Shown one piece after another: positions 61,061 through 64,000 of a DNA stretch of 64,000 nt. Below the pieces are notes generated by a model, which made no database searches, had not been told where the DNA came from, and was given only the letters and a program-made list of their open reading frames with translations. Source of the DNA: Thereva unica (Eukaryota; Arthropoda; Insecta; Diptera; Therevidae); contig OX465282.1 in assembly GCA_949987705.1 (NCBI GenBank), positions 9,722,501 to 9,786,500 on the forward strand. Reading direction: 5' to 3'. The translations under genes and the position numbers were made by a program. Positions within the stretch are counted from its first letter, which is position 1. Each line of letters starts with the position of its first letter.

Positions 61061-62849
61061 AAGGTGTAGACCTTTTTCTATGTCGTGTCCAACGAAATGA
61101 AGAATTGATAGTACAAAAAGTTATTACTGAGCTTAGATCTACCACATAAAAAAAATGTCTATGTTTACAATGAAGTAACACATGCTTTCCTACCTAACAG
61201 CATTATCTTGTAATTCACTCTACACATATAGAAGTCAAAGCTACCATGCAGGAACCCGGAAACAAAAATGCCTATACTGGTACAAGGCTAATAAAAGCCG
61301 CATGATATAGTGTCCTGATAAGTAACCCTGTACCTGTTTTCTGCAATATTTCATAACCAATATTTAGAGTCTGATAAGTTGGCTTTAACGCCACTAACTA
61401 TCCATCCATGAATTATCCTAAGTAAATTAGTTTTTGGCGATACACGGAACCTAGAACAACGTTATCCTATATCCCCCGAACGTGTCCTGGCATTTTTGAT
61501 AAGGACGTTTATCTCTGAAATGTTTTTTGATAACATTATGAGAAACGTGAAATAATTCATATTCTCGCCTCCTTATTTCCATGGACGATGCCACATGCCA
61601 CAAAGGCTCCTCTCCGTTTGTGTTTCGACTCCTTTCAATTAGGCCAATGAGCGATTTATAAGCAATTTTTGCAAGCTCTCATTTAATTTACTTGCCAGAA
61701 CGAAAAACTAATCACATTAGGACCTTTACGGCGCGTTAGTATAAATGTGGCCAGTAAAATTTATGATGTGAAGTGTATTAAGGAATCGATAAAATCAGTA
61801 AAAGGGCGAATTTGTGCCCGAAAATTTACTAATTATAGACCCGCACCCAAAGCTAATTATGAGCAGCAATTATACGAAACTAACGAGAATACGCTCCAGA
61901 TAAGGATCAACAATATATCATATTAATGAGAGCTCCTGATTAAACTGTTTCGCCTATAATGGCATTCCTCATTCGGACGAGACACAACTGGAACAGAAAA
62001 AGGACTTCGGGCCTGGCGGACGGGCGGCGGCGGCCTCATAACGCTCGGAGCTTACATCTTTGGCATAAAATTTTCTGGAAATTCCGGACCAAAACTAGGA
62101 CATTGAAGCCTGAAATATGTGGAATTCATGCAACAGACATATTTTACTTGGGAAGGTATTTCCGAGACGTACCCGATATTTCTATACTTTGCTTATCCTG
62201 GATCCGCTTGGGTCTTCGGCAGTTGTGAGAGTTTTACTGCAGTGTACGGCATATTTTAAGAATAAATCAATAGGAATAAAGGATCGTTACGTGACAGCTA
62301 CAAGTAGTCAAATATTCACACACAGAATGGCAGCTATCCAAGGTAGTCTTCTTCTCGTCTTTTAATGGTTTTACCTCCGGGCTGGTGTAATGTGAAACAT
62401 TTATATGCGTATTCAAAATATCTAAAAGATATCTGTGGAGAAATTTTTGGATTTTTGTGTACGTGTCCTGGGCGCACCCGTTCGCCTACCATATATGCGA
62501 ATCCTGACTAAACGATAAATGATAGCAAAGCAGGAAAAAATTTTTATGGCGGCTTAAAATCTTGCCATTAGAGGAAAACTTGGCGAGGTTTAGTAGGTGT
62601 TAGAAGGCGCCATTCCGTTTGATGACTTTTGGTGGAGGATGTTCCTAGTCGATATAATGTTGTACTTTAAACAATATTTGAAGGATTTAACGGTGCTTAA
62701 TATTCATCTGATTTTTACGGTTTGGTTTGACATATTGAGAATCGTGCCTAGAATTGATTAATTTTTAGCTGACATAGGTTTTTCTGGGGGCGAACGACCA
62801 ACAAAGATCTCAGAAGGTGATGGCAACCAATTTACCATTTCTATCAAAA
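61061..62849. other. No gene recognised
   Basis: TGAGCTTAGATCTACCACAT followed by A's (61128-61155) resembles the 3' tail of LINE-C at 12752-12778. The frames at 61959-62228 and 62117-62365 have no known domain. Confidence 0.45.
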
Positions 62850-62993
62850 CTCGAGAGGAGTCACTGCAGATGCACCAGCGGTGCCACTGAGGTATTTCTT
62901 CGGAAGGAGGCAATGGGAGACTGACACAAAACAGAATTTTCAGTCGCAGCCCCCTCCCACAAAAACAATTTTGCTATCATTCGGCACACAATG

Positions 62994-63443
62994 AGCGAGT
63001 TTACACGGGTGCATCAAATAATTAATTTGATGCACACTGCATTAAGCCGTGTCGTTTACACGGTATGTGATTAGCTGTCACTTTTAGTTCGGTGATTAAA
63101 TTGAACCAAATTTTTTTAATGCGGGGATGCACCGATTTTGTGTCCATGATTGTGCAAATATTTATTTCTTTGCAGATATCTATAAATAATTTTGTTTCTA
63201 GATTTGTCCAATTAGAACCGCGCCTCGTCCGCGATTCCATTTGTAATTCCATTTCCATTTTTAATTTTAAAGTGAAAATATATGCTCTTCTTGAAATGTC
63301 AATTGAATGCACTCAACTGTTTACACGGCAGTGCATCAAATAAGTTCTGTGAACTAAATTAATGCAGCGGATTATTTTAATTGTCAGGGACACCGCTGCA
63401 TCAAATTTAATTTAATTATTTGATGCACCCGTGTAAACTCGCT
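62994..63443. mobile_element. 450-bp TIR element with CAATG target duplication
   Basis: Ends AGCGAGTTTACACGGGTGCA in inverted form; the TIR is identical over 32 bases. CAATG at 62989-62993 and 63444-63448 is the target duplication. Removing the element restores the RTE sequence seen at 13185. Each TIR contains a small palindrome (TGCATCAAAT...ATTTGATGCA). TTTACACGG recurs inside. Confidence 0.85.
63022..63312 (-). CDS. Small ORF with SANT/Myb-like stretch inside the 450-bp element
   Basis: 96 codons. The middle reads W-T-N-L-E-T-K-L-F-I-D-I-C-K-E-I, similar in pattern to the first helix of Myb/SANT-like domains, and later I-K-K-I-W-F-N-L. Harbinger transposons encode a Myb-like partner protein, so this may be a residue of such a gene. 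The C-terminus falls in the TIR. The reading is tentative and could be chance. Confidence 0.3.
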   Translation of the reverse strand: MHSIDISRRAYIFTLKLKMEMELQMESRTRRGSNWTNLETKLFIDICKEINICTIMDTKSVHPRIKKIWFNLITELKVTANHIPCKRHGLMQCASN

Positions 63444-63520
63444 CAATGCCTCGGAACCGGATGAATAACATAAGAACTTTACAGTTTGAACGAGGCCATG
63501 AATTGGAACATGGAATATAA

Positions 63521-63675
63521 AGGCCCCCATACACGGTCAAATTCGATGTACAACCAGATTTCCATCAAACACATAAGCCCAACGTATTTCGATCGGCCGA
63601 CCGGCCCACAATCAATAGTTTTGGTTGTACATCCGCCCTTCGATGTACATCCAATTTGACCGTGTATGGGGGCCT
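63521..63675. mobile_element. 155-bp Harbinger-like MITE, TAA target duplication
   Basis: Ends AGGCCCCCATACACGGTCAA in inverted form, ~30 bp with one mismatch. TAA at 63518-63520 and 63676-63678. A 3-bp TAA duplication is typical for PIF/Harbinger. A second inverted pair (GATGTACAACCA/GGTTGTACATC) lies further in. Removal restores the RTE reading (ATATAAGAA, compare 13270). Confidence 0.85.
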
Positions 63676-64000
63676 TAAGAATACTGCTTTCTGATACATG
63701 GTTGGATTAAGTCCTCAGTGAGATGACCCGATATAATATCAAGATTATGGGACTTAGAGAGACCAGATGGCACAATGCGAGGGAGAATGTCTGCGCAAAG
63801 GGTGAGTCCTTCGTATATTATGGCAGCAGTCAAAACGAAAATCATGCGAGTGACGTTGGCCAAATTCTCACCAAGGAAACCAGATATACGGTGCGCCAAA
63901 ACAATTGGGAAACTCAAAATCAAAGATTATCTATTTTCAATAAGATGTGACACTCTTGATTTACTAACCCATTTACAATTCCTTATAACCACATCAACAA

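Larger units (their letters stand above)
62850..63960 (+). pseudogene. RTE-like LINE, copy 4, 5' region hosting two MITEs
   Basis: Collinear with 12976-13560: GAGTCACTGCAGA in the 5' UTR, then A-C-A-A-T-G / C-C-T-C-G-G-A-A-C-C, L-Q-F-E-R-G-H, Y-N-I-K-I-M-G-L-R-E-T-R-W-H and I-L-T-K-E-T-R. The R-E-T-R-W block belongs to the endonuclease. Two insertions interrupt it (62994-63443 and 63521-63675). The element runs towards the window end without RT. Confidence 0.75.

Overview
This is about 64 kb of eukaryotic DNA from an arthropod, most likely an insect and plausibly a fly. The clues are the transposon set (BEL/Pao, Jockey-group, RTE and R1/LOA-like LINEs, hAT and Harbinger-like MITEs, Helitrons with internal minisatellites) and the AT-rich background. 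I found no convincing host protein-coding gene, rRNA or intact tRNA. The species cannot be named from the sequence alone.

Layout. 0-2.3 kb: a Jockey-group LINE (minus strand) split by a tRNA-derived SINE, with a scrap of Ty3/gypsy RT at the edge. 5.2-6.1 kb: a second SINE copy followed by the RNase H end of another LINE. 6.7-10.3 kb: a foldback hairpin, a TIR element with a 353-bp-period duplication, and a hAT-type element that carries two fragments of LINE reverse transcriptase. 12.2-15.5 kb: a Ty3/gypsy pol remnant split by a short LINE insertion with an 8-bp target duplication, then a decayed near full-length RTE-like LINE. 16.4-24.8 kb: the centrepiece, a complete BEL/Pao retroelement with identical 327-bp LTRs, a 5-bp target duplication and one open frame of 2494 codons covering gag, protease, RT, RNase H, integrase and an envelope-like glycoprotein. 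25.5-27.2 and 35.0-37.1 kb: two Helitron-like elements filled by ~120-bp minisatellites. 30.4-32.8 kb: a 5'-truncated RTE-like LINE with an intact 758-codon frame. 33.2-35.0 kb: a hAT-like element. 42.0-45.2 kb: an RTE 3' end and a Jockey/CR1-group LINE with one frameshift. 46-50 kb: a second copy of the LINE-carrying hAT and two further TIR elements. 50.1-52.6 kb: a LINE ORF1/endonuclease remnant, then a Tc1/IS630-type transposase fragment between inverted arrays of 21-bp repeats. 52.8-56.3 kb: MITEs, one with a perfect 8-bp hAT target duplication. 58-64 kb: Helitron fragments, a BovB-type RTE split by a LINE, and an RTE 5' region hosting two MITEs whose target duplications are clean.

The genes do not form a host pathway; the window is a layered record of mobile-element insertion. 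Insertion order can be read at several places: SINE into LINE-A, LINE-C into gypsy pol, and two MITEs into RTE. The BEL/Pao element is the youngest and the only one that looks complete. The other open frames described here belong to elements that are truncated or decayed. 'LINE-A' to 'LINE-E' are labels used only in this report.
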